From assembly GCA_025454955.1 (NCBI GenBank), contig JALONL010000014.1, positions 87,740 through 151,739 of the forward strand: 64,000 nucleotides of DNA. The letters run 5' to 3'. The notes beneath the pieces are model-generated. The model did no database searches. It was not told the DNA's origin and saw only the letters and a program-made list of their open reading frames with translations. The position numbers and the translations under genes are program-made. This stretch comes from Bacteroidia bacterium. Lineage in GTDB: Bacteria; Bacteroidota; Bacteroidia; Palsa-965. Positions 25,776-34,531 of this stretch are shown piece after piece. The stretch's first letter is position 1. Each line of letters opens with the position of its first letter.

Positions 25776-25807
25776 ACGGCTGCCTTTCGTTTCGGAAAAG
25801 CAGCCGT
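25776..25807. terminator. terminator between convergent genes
   Basis: Stem ACGGCTGC/GCAGCCGT with a 16-nt loop, followed by TTTA on the plus strand. Confidence 0.65.
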
Positions 25808-25844
25808 TTATGGTGTTTGTATTGAGAATTGGATTGCAGGAAAT

Positions 25845-26882
25845 TTACTTGCCCAGCTTCTTAATCCGGTCGAGTTCGTTCAGTTCCAACACGGCATTTT
25901 CGTATTGCGGATCCACTTCGAGTGCTTTTTTGAACATGGCCTCGGCATTGGCAATATCACCTTTTTCCTTGTAGCAGTAGCCCAGTCCGTAGTAGCCGCG
26001 CGGTTCTTTGGGATTGTCTTTGATGCAGAGGTTGAAATACTCCATGCCTTTGGTGGGGTCGTTAAGTTCCACCGTATGCAGGTAGCCGAGGTTGAAATGC
26101 GCGTCGAAATGGCTGGGATTAATTTGCAACAGCGTGTTGTAGGTTTCGAGGGCGCGGTTGTAATCCTGTGTTTTCTGGTAGTACATGCCCAGGTGATAAA
26201 ACGCTTCCTGGCTTTGCGGCTGAATTTTAAGTGCGTTTGAGTAATACTGCTGGGCCATCGGGTCTTTTTTGGCGGCGGCAATTAGTCCGAGCTGAATCCA
26301 GGCGTTGTAGTAATCGGGATCCTGCTCTACGGCGGTTTGCATGCTCGACATGGCTTTGGCGGTGTCGCCGGTTTCTTTAAAGGCCATGCCTTTCATGAAA
26401 TAGGCCTGGGAGTTGTTTACGTCTTTGCGCAGTACACGGTCGAGGAGCTCGAATTCTTCTTCGTATTTTCTGAGGTAGTGTTTCATCTGGGCCAGACGCA
26501 GTAGGCCCTCGACATTGTCGGGATGAAGTTCTACTAAGCGGGTAAGCAGTTCGTTGGCGCGGCGGGTTTGGTTGGTGAAGAAGTAAATATCCACCCCGGC
26601 GCTGAGGTATTCGGCCTTGCTGCTGTCTATTTTGAGTACGCGGTTTACATCGGCCAGGGCGGCTTCGTAGTTTTTTACGTTAATGTAGTGCCGCGAACGT
26701 TCTATGTAGAGGTCGAGGTTGTTGGGGTCTTTGAGCAGTTTATCGTTAATGGCCTGCAGTTTGAGGGCCATCGAGTCTTTGGGAGCCGTTTTATCGGTGT
26801 CTGAAGCGGTTTCGCCGCAGCCTGCGGAGAATTGGAGCATGAAAGCTGCAAGCGGCAGCAGGAGGAGTAAACGAATATGCAT
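25845..26882 (-). CDS. TPR lipoprotein
   Basis: 345 residues from the ATG at 26882. Lipoprotein signal MHIRLLLLLPLAAFMLQFSA followed by GC (lipobox SAGC). The mature part is a chain of about eight tetratricopeptide repeats, for example NYEAALADVNRVLKIDSSKA, AYFMKGMAFKETGDTAKAMS and GYYGLGYCYKEKGDIANAEA. TPRs bind other proteins; the partner is unknown. The 13 codons upstream in frame are not signal-like and are excluded. Confidence 0.85.
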   Translation of the reverse strand: MHIRLLLLLPLAAFMLQFSAGCGETASDTDKTAPKDSMALKLQAINDKLLKDPNNLDLYIERSRHYINVKNYEAALADVNRVLKIDSSKAEYLSAGVDIYFFTNQTRRANELLTRLVELHPDNVEGLLRLAQMKHYLRKYEEEFELLDRVLRKDVNNSQAYFMKGMAFKETGDTAKAMSSMQTAVEQDPDYYNAWIQLGLIAAAKKDPMAQQYYSNALKIQPQSQEAFYHLGMYYQKTQDYNRALETYNTLLQINPSHFDAHFNLGYLHTVELNDPTKGMEYFNLCIKDNPKEPRGYYGLGYCYKEKGDIANAEAMFKKALEVDPQYENAVLELNELDRIKKLGK

Positions 26883-27206
26883 AGATGTGTGGTGTACAAA
26901 AAACACATCCCGAAGGTACACACTCTTTGCAAGTTGTGATACTCCGGGATGTGTAAGCGGCTAATTTCGCTTTGCCGGTGGTGCCTTCTGTCGGGCTTTT
27001 TGCCGACGCAGTGCTGCCGTTTCGGCTGGCGAATGCTCTTTGGGTGTGGGTTCTTTCCCTTCTGTTTCTCCTGCTCCTGCCTTCTTCACGCCTTCGCTGC
27101 GGCCATTGTATGTGGTTAAACGGGAAAACGAGCACAGCCAGGCTAACCATGGCAAGGGCTGTGTCGTTTTACGCCGTTGTTTCTGTTACAGTGGCCTTTC
27201 TCCTTC
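26883..27206. other. gap between recA and the TPR lipoprotein gene
   Basis: No convincing gene. On the minus strand a frame ending near 26961 encodes a Lys/Ala/Glu-rich tail (ETEGKEPTPKEHSPAETAAL) that reads like protein, but it has no ATG start (only TTG at 27155); it may be a small gene or the remnant of one. Confidence 0.3.
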
Positions 27207-28250
27207 TCAGCTTTCTACTGCTACTTCGGGAGCCGCCACACCGCTCAGGGCCTCACGAATCTGGGCTTCGATGCGCTCCATGACTTCGGGATTGTCGGCA
27301 AAGAGGTTCTTCACCGCATCGCGACCCTGACCTAATTTCATATCCTCGTAGCTGAACCACGAGCCGCTTTTCTTGATAATGCCGTGCTCCACACCCAGGT
27401 CGATGATTTCTCCCACGCGCGAAATGCCTTCGCCAAAGAGAATATCAAACTCGGCCTGACGGAAGGGCGGCGCTACCTTATTCTTCACCACTTTCACGCG
27501 GGTACGGTTACCGGTGGCAGTTTCTCCGTCTTTAATTTGCCCGGCGCGACGTATATCGAGGCGCACAGAGGCGTAAAACTTGAGTGCATTACCGCCTGTG
27601 GTGGTTTCGGGGTTGCCAAACATTACCCCGATTTTCTCACGAAGCTGGTTAATGAACATGCAGCAGCAGCCGGTTTTGCTGATGTTGGCGGTAAGTTTAC
27701 GCAGCGCCTGCGACATGAGGCGGGCCTGCAAACCCATTTTCGAATCGCCCATTTCGCCTTCAATCTCCGCTTTGGGCGTAAGTGCCGCCACCGAGTCGAT
27801 TACGAGAATGTCCACCGCACCCGAACGAATCAGGTTATCGGCAATTTCAAGGGCCTGCTCGCCATTGTCGGGCTGCGAAATGAGCAGGCTTTCAATATCC
27901 ACGCCTAATTTCTGTGCATAAAAACGGTCGAAAGCATGTTCCGCATCCACAATGGCCGCAATACCGCCCTGTTTCTGCACCTCCGCAATGGCATGAATGG
28001 CCAGCGTGGTTTTACCCGACGATTCGGGACCGTAAATTTCAATAATACGGCCTTTCGGGTAACCGCCCACACCCAGCGCAATATCAAGCGCCAGCGAACC
28101 GGTGGGAATTACTTCCATGGGCTCAACCGGGTTATCACCCAGCTTCATAATTGTTCCTTTGCCGTAAGTCTTCTCGAGCTTATCAATAGTCAATTGCAAT
28201 GCCTTCAACTTCTCCTTGTTCACTTCCTTTTCTTTGCTTTCTTTAGCCAT
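27207..28250 (-). CDS. recA: recombinase A
   Basis: 347 residues. Forms filaments on single-stranded DNA, drives strand exchange and triggers LexA-type self-cleavage. Walker [10 protein letters not shown] at 74-82, Walker [11 protein letters not shown], loop L2 region [20 protein letters not shown] and the usual acidic/variable C-terminus, here ending in a short Ala/Val/Glu-rich tail. It has a consensus promoter at 28332-28361; no LexA box is evident. Confidence 0.98.
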   Translation of the reverse strand: MAKESKEKEVNKEKLKALQLTIDKLEKTYGKGTIMKLGDNPVEPMEVIPTGSLALDIALGVGGYPKGRIIEIYGPESSGKTTLAIHAIAEVQKQGGIAAIVDAEHAFDRFYAQKLGVDIESLLISQPDNGEQALEIADNLIRSGAVDILVIDSVAALTPKAEIEGEMGDSKMGLQARLMSQALRKLTANISKTGCCCMFINQLREKIGVMFGNPETTTGGNALKFYASVRLDIRRAGQIKDGETATGNRTRVKVVKNKVAPPFRQAEFDILFGEGISRVGEIIDLGVEHGIIKKSGSWFSYEDMKLGQGRDAVKNLFADNPEVMERIEAQIREALSGVAAPEVAVES

Positions 28251-28525
28251 GATCGTTGTAGTTAAGGTTCTTTTTACTGGTTGTTAATTGTAATAACTGG
28301 CTTTGGAACGGATTCAGCGTTCTTTCCGGTGCAAACCTACAAATAAGGTTTTATCTGTCAAGTTTTTTGACAAAAATTTTATTAACAACACTTAATACAA
28401 GCTCGAAAACCGGCCTCCTGAATCAATCTAAATAAATGATTATCAATAAAATATAAAATTATTACGAAACGAAATATTTTTTATCCCCAACCCCGGAAAT
28501 TAATAGCTAAAACTAATAATCCGGT
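28251..28525. other. recA upstream region
   Basis: AT-rich; it holds the recA promoter and an 81-nt 5' leader. No gene is visible in the part between 28362 and 28525, which is also the region just after the stop codon of bcp's neighbour on the same strand. Confidence 0.5.
28332..28361 (-). promoter_or_regulatory. recA promoter
   Basis: On the minus strand: TTG (28359-28361), 19 bp, TAGGTTTG (28332-28339). Exact fit to the Bacteroidota consensus. TTGACA here also resembles a classical -35 element. Confidence 0.75.
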
Positions 28526-29047
28526 TCAATTACCCATAATCTGACCGGCATGACCGGCAGTATCCACATCGGAAATAACTTCCTCGATCTTCCCTTTCTC
28601 ATTGATTACGAAAGTGGTACGTATTATTCCGTCGAAAATGCGCCCCATAAACTGCTTTTTGCCCCATACATCGAAAGCCTTAATAAGCGAAAGTTCGGGG
28701 TCGGAAATGAGCGGAAAAGGCAGGTCGTATTTTTTGATAAAGTTCTGGTGTTTCTTCACCGTATCGGCACTTACGCCAAGCACGGCATAACCAGCCTTTA
28801 ACATGGCTTTGTAGTTATCGCGAAGGCTGCAGGCCTGTGCGGTGCAGGCGGGCGTGCTGTCTTTCGGGTAGAAATACAGCACTATCTTTTTGCCTTTGTA
28901 GTTTTTAGCATCAAATTCGGTTCCGTCGTGCAGGATGCCGTGTATAGCTGGGGCTTTATCGCCTGCTTTGAGTTTGGTATGGTGTTTTTCGAATGCCACG
29001 TGTTTTGCTGCCTTAATTAGGAATTTGCGGAGGATTGTCATTGACAT
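28526..29047 (-). CDS. bcp: thioredoxin-dependent thiol peroxidase (Bcp/PrxQ)
   Basis: 173 residues. Peroxiredoxin that reduces hydrogen and organic peroxides. LYFYPKDSTPACTAQACSL shows the peroxidatic Cys68 (PxxSTPxCT) and the resolving Cys73 five residues later, the PrxQ arrangement. GVSADTVKKHQNFIKKYDLP and the TTFVINEKGKIEEV end also fit. A second ATG two codons downstream is an alternative start. Confidence 0.93.
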   Translation of the reverse strand: MSMTILRKFLIKAAKHVAFEKHHTKLKAGDKAPAIHGILHDGTEFDAKNYKGKKIVLYFYPKDSTPACTAQACSLRDNYKAMLKAGYAVLGVSADTVKKHQNFIKKYDLPFPLISDPELSLIKAFDVWGKKQFMGRIFDGIIRTTFVINEKGKIEEVISDVDTAGHAGQIMGN

Positions 29048-29077
29048 TTAAACACCGCATAATGAGTATTGTTCTAC

Positions 29078-29836
29078 TTACTTTTTTCTTCTTGTTAATA
29101 TGATTCTTTGGGAGCTTTCACATTCTTTACAATCCGGACTGCATTTCTCTATTCTTGCCAGATCAAGTTTTCTATAATTCATTTTATTAATTCTATAATC
29201 TAAAGGAAAAGTGTTGCAGAATTGCAGGAAAATAGCCGGACGATAAGAAAGATATAGCGTATCCGCAATTTTCGATGGTTCGTTTACTATAATATTTGCC
29301 GGTGAATAACCGGCATAGTAAATATTTATTGTAAGAGGAAAATATGACCGGTGAATAACCGCATTTAATTTCCCTTCGACATCTGCCACAAATAATTTTC
29401 GCCACACTGTATCAGCCTTTGATTTGAATAGGATCAGCGCATAAGATGCGGGATAAATTGTATCAATTTTAAACTCAGGAAACCGGCCTGTTAATATGCC
29501 GTCTCCGATACGAACCGGGTTCGATGTATCGACAGGCGCAAGAACTGTTAATGAAATAGAGCAGCTATCGGAATTTACAGGAAGATGAGAAAAAATGGAT
29601 CGGTATGAATTTGATGTGTCTTTGTTCAGTGTAAGCATATTGTGATTAAGTAAATAAGTGCCGGTAATTTCGCTTGAATGGACACAACCACCCTCGCTAT
29701 ATCTGAAAGTACTGTCGGAATAAAATTCAAAACTCTGCCATGTCATACCGGTAGATAAACTGTAGCTTCTGTTTATGTATTGCTTAGATGTGCAGCCGGC
29801 AAGAAAAAACAACAAGCAAACAAAACTGGTTCTCAT
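29078..29836 (-). CDS. putative lipoprotein, 252 aa
   Basis: From the ATG at 29836: MRTSFVCLLFFLAGCTSKQY, with lipobox LAGC. The rest is beta-rich (SLSTGMTWQSFEFYSDSTFR, GTYLLNHNMLTLNKD) as in small lipocalin-like or carboxypeptidase-regulatory-like surface proteins, with four C-terminal cysteines (CSPDCKEC and one earlier). The family is not recognised. AT-rich relative to its neighbours. The 12 extra codons upstream are excluded because they spoil the signal peptide. Confidence 0.65.
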   Translation of the reverse strand: MRTSFVCLLFFLAGCTSKQYINRSYSLSTGMTWQSFEFYSDSTFRYSEGGCVHSSEITGTYLLNHNMLTLNKDTSNSYRSIFSHLPVNSDSCSISLTVLAPVDTSNPVRIGDGILTGRFPEFKIDTIYPASYALILFKSKADTVWRKLFVADVEGKLNAVIHRSYFPLTINIYYAGYSPANIIVNEPSKIADTLYLSYRPAIFLQFCNTFPLDYRINKMNYRKLDLARIEKCSPDCKECESSQRIILTRRKK

Positions 29837-29876
29837 GCAAAAAGAAACGTAGTTACAAGTCAAATTCCACATCCGC

Positions 29877-30599
29877 TCAGAAATACAAATAATACTCCTT
29901 CGTCAGCTCCTTATACTCATCGGTATAATTCTGCTCATTCAAACTATCCTTCTCAATAACCAGCGTGGACTCCGAAAAATGCGGCTTGGGCTGCCAGGCA
30001 AACTGCATGAGCCATCGTTTCTCAGTTTTCTCGGGTGTAGTTTTTACGCGGGTGAAGCGTGTGAGGTGCAGGCCGTGCGAGGCGGCAAGGGCCAGAAACT
30101 TTACCCCCTCGCGCGAGGGCAGTATGACACAGAATTTCCCGTCGCGGGTGAGGAGTTTCGATACGCCTTCGATGAGGTCGTGGAAAGGGAGCAATAGCTG
30201 GTGGCGGGCGGCGGCACGGGCTTTTTCGGCTGCGGTTACCGACTCGCTGAAATAGGGCGGATTGCTTACAATGAGATCATATTTCTCGTCGGTGCCGCCA
30301 GCAAAGTCCTGCAGCGACTGGTGCAATACGCGTATCCGTTCGGGCCAGGGGCTGGTGGCGGCATTTCCGCGGGCTTCCTGCACGGCAACCTCGTCAATGT
30401 CTATGGCATCAATTTGTGCGCCGCATTTCTGGGCCAGCATGAGGGCAATAACGCCAGTGCCGGTGCCAATATCGAGTATGCGGCGCACGCCGTAGGTTTT
30501 TACCCACGCACCCAGCAACACGGCATCGGTGCCCACTTTCATGGCGCACCTATCCTGGCGGATATTGAATTGCTTAAAGGCAAATGTGGCTGACGGCAT
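29877..30599 (-). CDS. trmN6: tRNA1(Val) (adenine(37)-N6)-methyltransferase
   Basis: 240 residues from the ATG at 30599. SAM-dependent methyltransferase: FKQFNIRQDRCAMKVGTDAV at the start is typical of TrmN6/YfiC, then ILDIGTGTGVIALMLAQ (SAM-binding motif I) and the catalytic NPPY at 113-116. It methylates A37 next to the anticodon of tRNA-Val. The longer frame (20 codons more) is excluded because homologues begin at SxFxFKxF. Confidence 0.9.
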   Translation of the reverse strand: MPSATFAFKQFNIRQDRCAMKVGTDAVLLGAWVKTYGVRRILDIGTGTGVIALMLAQKCGAQIDAIDIDEVAVQEARGNAATSPWPERIRVLHQSLQDFAGGTDEKYDLIVSNPPYFSESVTAAEKARAAARHQLLLPFHDLIEGVSKLLTRDGKFCVILPSREGVKFLALAASHGLHLTRFTRVKTTPEKTEKRWLMQFAWQPKPHFSESTLVIEKDSLNEQNYTDEYKELTKEYYLYF

Positions 30600-30674
30600 A
30601 AACGAAGCACGCGGATCGTGGGTCGGTTTTCGTTTTACCAAATTACACAAATTCGGCAAAACGCAACCTGTCGT

Positions 30675-31265
30675 TTATTCCTCGTCGGTATCTACGGCAA
30701 AAGGATTGAAATCGCCGTCGTAGTCTTCATCGTCGTTTTTATTGGCGAGGTAAATATCAATCAGCCCTTCGGGTGCAGCAATATGCAGCTCGCGGGCGTT
30801 GCGATCGACCTTCTGTACCACACCGGGAGCCAGCGGAATGAGTATTTCGTGCCTGCCGCTGCCCACCTGCAGCACGGGCTGCTGCAAACGGTCAATTACA
30901 GTAACTGCCTCGCCGATATTGCCTTTTACGGCATCGATAACCGCAAAGCCCGGTATTTCGTGGAAATAAAACTGCGTATCGTCCAGTTTGGGCAATGCGG
31001 CGAGGGGCAGAAAGGCTTCGCAGCCCACAAGTGCTTCGGCGGCGGCAGGCGTGGTTACGTCTTCGAAGGCTACGGTTAAATTATTGTTCAGCAGCCGGGT
31101 TTGGGTAATGAAAAACGGGGTAAGCGTGCCGTTTATGTCGAGAAAAACAGCATCGAGCGAGCGGTAGCGTGCAGGCTCATCCACATCGAGCTGAATAACC
31201 ACTTCGCCTTTGAGTCCGGAAGTGCGGCGCACAAAGCCGGCCGAGTAACAATCGCTTTTATTCAT
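30675..31265 (-). CDS. rimM: 16S rRNA processing protein RimM
   Basis: 196 residues. Two beta-barrel domains: N-terminal CYSAGFVRRTSGLKGEVVIQ and C-terminal PRC-barrel IPGFAVIDAVKGNIGEAVTV, with ILIPLAPGVVQKVD. It assists 30S maturation by binding S19 and helix 33 of 16S rRNA. The C-terminus has an acidic tail (NKNDDEDYDGDF), as is common in this phylum. It lies immediately downstream of rpsP, the standard rpsP-rimM operon. Confidence 0.93.
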   Translation of the reverse strand: MNKSDCYSAGFVRRTSGLKGEVVIQLDVDEPARYRSLDAVFLDINGTLTPFFITQTRLLNNNLTVAFEDVTTPAAAEALVGCEAFLPLAALPKLDDTQFYFHEIPGFAVIDAVKGNIGEAVTVIDRLQQPVLQVGSGRHEILIPLAPGVVQKVDRNARELHIAAPEGLIDIYLANKNDDEDYDGDFNPFAVDTDEE

Positions 31266-31349
31266 ACAGATGATTTTGAGAACCTCTGATAATGATTAAC
31301 GGCCAGCCCTGGGGGACTGACCGTTAAAGTAATAGCAGGGAAAGGAAGA

Positions 31350-31871
31350 TTAACCGTTGTTTTCGGCAGGAGCTTCAGCTTCTTCTGCGGCCGGGGCAGC
31401 TTCTTCAGCAGCGGGTGCTGATTTGGCTGCGATTTTGGCAGCAGCTTTCTCGCGGGCAGCAGTTTCATCGGCCAGACGTTTTGCAGCGGCGCTGCGTTCG
31501 GCTGAGGTGAGTTTGCTTTTCTTGCCTTCAATTTTGCTGCTTTTGTCTTCGAGCCATTTTGCGAGTTTGGCATCAGCCTGCTCCTGTGTGAGTGCGCCTT
31601 TCTGCACACCGCGATACAGGTGGTAGCGGTAAAGAACACCTTTGTACGAGAGAATCGCACGGGCGGTGTCTGTAGGCTGTGCGCCAGTTTTCACCCACTC
31701 GAAAGCACGGTCGAAATCGATGTCAATCGATGCCGGGTTGCTGTTCGGGTTGTAGGTGCCAATTTTTTCGATAAATCGCCCATCACGTGGGGAACGACTG
31801 TCCGCAACAACGATATGGAAATAGGCGTAAGCCTTTTTACCATGGCGCTGGAGTCTGATTTTCGTCGGCAT
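31350..31871 (-). CDS. rpsP: 30S ribosomal protein S16
   Basis: 173 residues from the ATG at 31871 (MPTKIRLQRHGKKAYAYFHI). The S16 core covers about residues 1-85; a long Ala/Glu/Lys-rich extension (SAERSAAAKRLADETAAREK and onward) follows, as is usual in Bacteroidota but about twice the E. coli length. The same frame stays open far upstream, through dapB, on the opposite strand; that part is a chance reading frame. Consensus promoter at 31925-31954. Confidence 0.95.
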   Translation of the reverse strand: MPTKIRLQRHGKKAYAYFHIVVADSRSPRDGRFIEKIGTYNPNSNPASIDIDFDRAFEWVKTGAQPTDTARAILSYKGVLYRYHLYRGVQKGALTQEQADAKLAKWLEDKSSKIEGKKSKLTSAERSAAAKRLADETAAREKAAAKIAAKSAPAAEEAAPAAEEAEAPAENNG

Positions 31872-31924
31872 TTCTGCGGAGAATTTAGTTGTTAGTAAAT
31901 AGTTGTACCCGTTTTTCGGGACGG

Positions 31925-31954
31925 CAAATGTAGGCAGTTTTGCCAAACTAACAA
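31925..31954 (-). promoter_or_regulatory. rpsP-rimM promoter
   Basis: On the minus strand: TTG (31952-31954), 19 bp, TACATTTG (31925-31932). Exact consensus. A short leader of about 45 nt with a small CCCG-AAAAA-CGGG hairpin lies before the rpsP ATG and could be a regulatory structure. Confidence 0.75.
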
Positions 31955-32007
31955 GCATTTGCCTGTAATTTTCTTCAAAATGCCCCGCTTCCCTGCCCTT
32001 CGTTCGG

Positions 32008-32015
32008 TATCTTTG
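32008..32015 (+). promoter_or_regulatory. TAnnTTTG promoter box of dapB
   Basis: TATCTTTG, 21 nt before the dapB ATG. Confidence 0.55.
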
Positions 32016-32036
32016 GCCGTTTTGTAACACCAACCT

Positions 32037-32786
32037 ATGAAAATAGCATTGCTGGGCTACGGCAAAATGGGCAAAGTGATAGAACGCATTGCCACCGGCC
32101 GCGGACACGAGGTAATTATCCGCGCCGATGCCGACACGATACACCAACTTACCACCCACGAACTGGCCCAGGCCGATGTGGCCATCGAATTTAGCGCACC
32201 GCACGCCGCGGTGGCCAATATGCAACGCTGTTTTGAGGCGGGCGTACCAGTGGTTACCGGCACCACCGGCTGGCTCAATCAACTGGCCGTGGTGGAAACC
32301 GCCTGCCGCACGGCCAATGGCGCACTGTTTTACAGTTCCAATTTCAGTTTGGGTGTAAACCTGTTTTTTCGTCTCAATAAATACCTGGCCGCACTTATGC
32401 AGCCGCACACCGGCTACCGCGCCGATGTGGAAGAAATACACCACATCCACAAACTCGATGCGCCCAGCGGCACGGCGCTTACACTGGTAAACGGCCTGCA
32501 GGCACATTTTACCCGCCAGCCCGAGACCCAAACCTACATGCACCACGGCCCCGAAACACCGGGTGCAGACGAACTGCCCGTGGTATCTGTACGAACCGAC
32601 GAAGTGCTCGGCACCCACACCATACGCTACACTTCGGCGGTTGACCGTATCAGCATTACACACGAAGCCTTCAACCGCGAGGGTTTTGCGCTGGGCGCCG
32701 TAGTGGCTGCCGAATGGCTGCCCGGTCGAAAAGGCATTTTCGGTATGGACGATTTGCTGGGGAATGAAGTTTTACCACCGGCATAA
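32037..32786 (+). CDS. dapB: 4-hydroxy-tetrahydrodipicolinate reductase
   Basis: 249 residues. Lysine/diaminopimelate pathway; reduces HTPA with NAD(P)H. N-terminal KIALLGYGKMGKVIERIA is the nucleotide-binding motif, TGTTGW the family signature, and EEIHHIHKLDAPSGTALTL carries the catalytic His and Lys. First gene of the dapB-lepB-lepB-TSUP-(wbqC) set, an order conserved in Bacteroidota. Confidence 0.95.
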   Translation: MKIALLGYGKMGKVIERIATGRGHEVIIRADADTIHQLTTHELAQADVAIEFSAPHAAVANMQRCFEAGVPVVTGTTGWLNQLAVVETACRTANGALFYSSNFSLGVNLFFRLNKYLAALMQPHTGYRADVEEIHHIHKLDAPSGTALTLVNGLQAHFTRQPETQTYMHHGPETPGADELPVVSVRTDEVLGTHTIRYTSAVDRISITHEAFNREGFALGAVVAAEWLPGRKGIFGMDDLLGNEVLPPA

Positions 32787-32873
32787 TCAATTTACCATTC
32801 AAACCCTTTAAAAAATCTTAACATTTACCCAATCCCGAAAACGGCTTACCTTGCAGCCGATTCATTTTAGCTT

Positions 32874-34523
32874 ATGCGTCCGATACACATTTTTCTTCTG
32901 CTCAGTCTGGTTGCCCTCTTTGCCGGACTTTACAAAATTTTCGAGAAAGCCGGCGAAAAAGGCTGGAAAGCACTCATACCCGGCTACAACTTTTACGTGT
33001 GGCTCAAAATCCTGAAAAAGCCCTGGTGGTGGCTTATTCTCATACTCATTCCCACGGTGGGCGTGTTTATGCTGCCCATAATGTTTGTGCTCACGGCCAA
33101 CTGCTTTGGCAAACGCAGGTTTACCGATCACGTAATTGCCGTGGTGGCCTATTTCATTTACATGCCCATGCTGGGCTTTTCGAAAACACTGAAATTCCTG
33201 GGCGTTCCTCCCGAAGAAAAGAACCGCCACTGGCTCAGGGAATGGGGCGAGGCCGGTGTGTTTGCCGTAGTGGCTGCCACGCTGATCCGCTCGTTTTTCT
33301 TTGAGGCGTTTGTGATTCCTTCGTCGTCAATGGAAAGCACGCTGCTTACCGGCGATTATTTGTTTGTGAGCAAAATGAGTTACGGCGCAAAAATTCCTTC
33401 GGTGCCGCTTACGGTGCCGTTTACGCATAATGCTTTGCCCGGAACCAGAGCGGTTCCCTCCTACTTAGACTGGATTGAATTGCCCTATATGCGTTTGCCG
33501 GGATTTGGTTCGGTTGAACGGGGTGATATTGTGGTGTTTAATTTTCCGGAAGGAGATACTGTACATCAGGGACATCCCGAGCAGAGTTATTATGGAATAA
33601 TGCGTAACGAAACTGCTCAATACAAGCAAATGGTAATTGAGGATAGCATTGTTGTTCATCCGATAGATAAAGAAGACAACTATGTAAAACGTTGTGTGGC
33701 AGTTGCAGGTGATCTGTTTGAAATTAGAAACCGGGACATTTATATCAATGGACAAAAAAGTGCAAATGCCCCTGATGTGCAGTTTTCATGGAATTTTAAG
33801 TACCCTGAAAATATAGCTTTTCAGACTCTGGCTAAAGATCTTGGTAAGAATGGCATTACAGATAGAATTAGTGAATTTTATGTTACCGACTCCACAAAAA
33901 ATGTCAACATTCCCATACCTGCCAATAAACTAGATATCTTTAAAAATATTATCCAAAGCGACATATCGCCAAGCATATTGCCTCGTGGGGCTGTGGGATA
34001 TGACGATGTATTCCCCCACTCCCCTGCTGATTACCCCTGGAACCGCGACAATTTTGGCCCGCTGCAAATACCCAAAAAAGACCTTACAGTTCCGCTCACA
34101 CTTAAAGATCTTCCGCTCTGGCGGCGTGTAATTGAAGTGTACGAAGGTCATGACTTGCAAGTAAAGGGCAACACCATTCTCATTGACGGTAAACCGGCCA
34201 CCAGCTACACGTTTTCGCAGGATTATTATTTCATGATGGGCGATAACCGCCACAACTCGCTCGACTCGCGCTACTGGGGTTTTGTGCCCGAAACGCATAT
34301 TATCGGCAAACCGGTGTTTATATGGTTTTCGAAAGGCGAGTTCAGCGGTTTGCGCCCCGACAGGATGTTTTCGTTTGTGGGGCAAAACGGGCCCGGCAAA
34401 TCGTATCTGCTTTGGTTTGCCATTGGTGTTGCCGGTATCTGGGGCTTTAATTATTTCCGCCGCAAAAGCAAAGAGAAAAAAGCCGGTACAACCGCCGCAA
34501 CCAGCGGAAGTAAAAAGAAATAG
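32874..34523 (+). CDS. lepB: signal peptidase I with extra N-terminal membrane domain
   Basis: 549 residues. Residues 1-115 form an additional membrane domain with three hydrophobic segments (DUF5684-like, known in Bacteroidota LepB). The peptidase follows: membrane anchor at about 128-146, catalytic Ser152 in VIPSSSMEST, catalytic Lys272 in NYVKRCVAVAGD, and box E MMGDNRHNSLDSRYWG. A large insertion separates the Lys box from box E, as is typical of this phylum. It cleaves signal peptides of exported proteins. A C-terminal membrane segment and basic tail (RRKSKEKKAG) are also present. Confidence 0.93.
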   Translation: MRPIHIFLLLSLVALFAGLYKIFEKAGEKGWKALIPGYNFYVWLKILKKPWWWLILILIPTVGVFMLPIMFVLTANCFGKRRFTDHVIAVVAYFIYMPMLGFSKTLKFLGVPPEEKNRHWLREWGEAGVFAVVAATLIRSFFFEAFVIPSSSMESTLLTGDYLFVSKMSYGAKIPSVPLTVPFTHNALPGTRAVPSYLDWIELPYMRLPGFGSVERGDIVVFNFPEGDTVHQGHPEQSYYGIMRNETAQYKQMVIEDSIVVHPIDKEDNYVKRCVAVAGDLFEIRNRDIYINGQKSANAPDVQFSWNFKYPENIAFQTLAKDLGKNGITDRISEFYVTDSTKNVNIPIPANKLDIFKNIIQSDISPSILPRGAVGYDDVFPHSPADYPWNRDNFGPLQIPKKDLTVPLTLKDLPLWRRVIEVYEGHDLQVKGNTILIDGKPATSYTFSQDYYFMMGDNRHNSLDSRYWGFVPETHIIGKPVFIWFSKGEFSGLRPDRMFSFVGQNGPGKSYLLWFAIGVAGIWGFNYFRRKSKEKKAGTTAATSGSKKK

Positions 34524-34531
34524 CGCCCTTT

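Noticed and set aside
31872..32663. 264-residue N-terminal extension of rpsP
   Set aside because: It runs antisense through dapB; S16 begins at the ATG at 31871 with MPTKIRLQ, and a consensus promoter lies just upstream.
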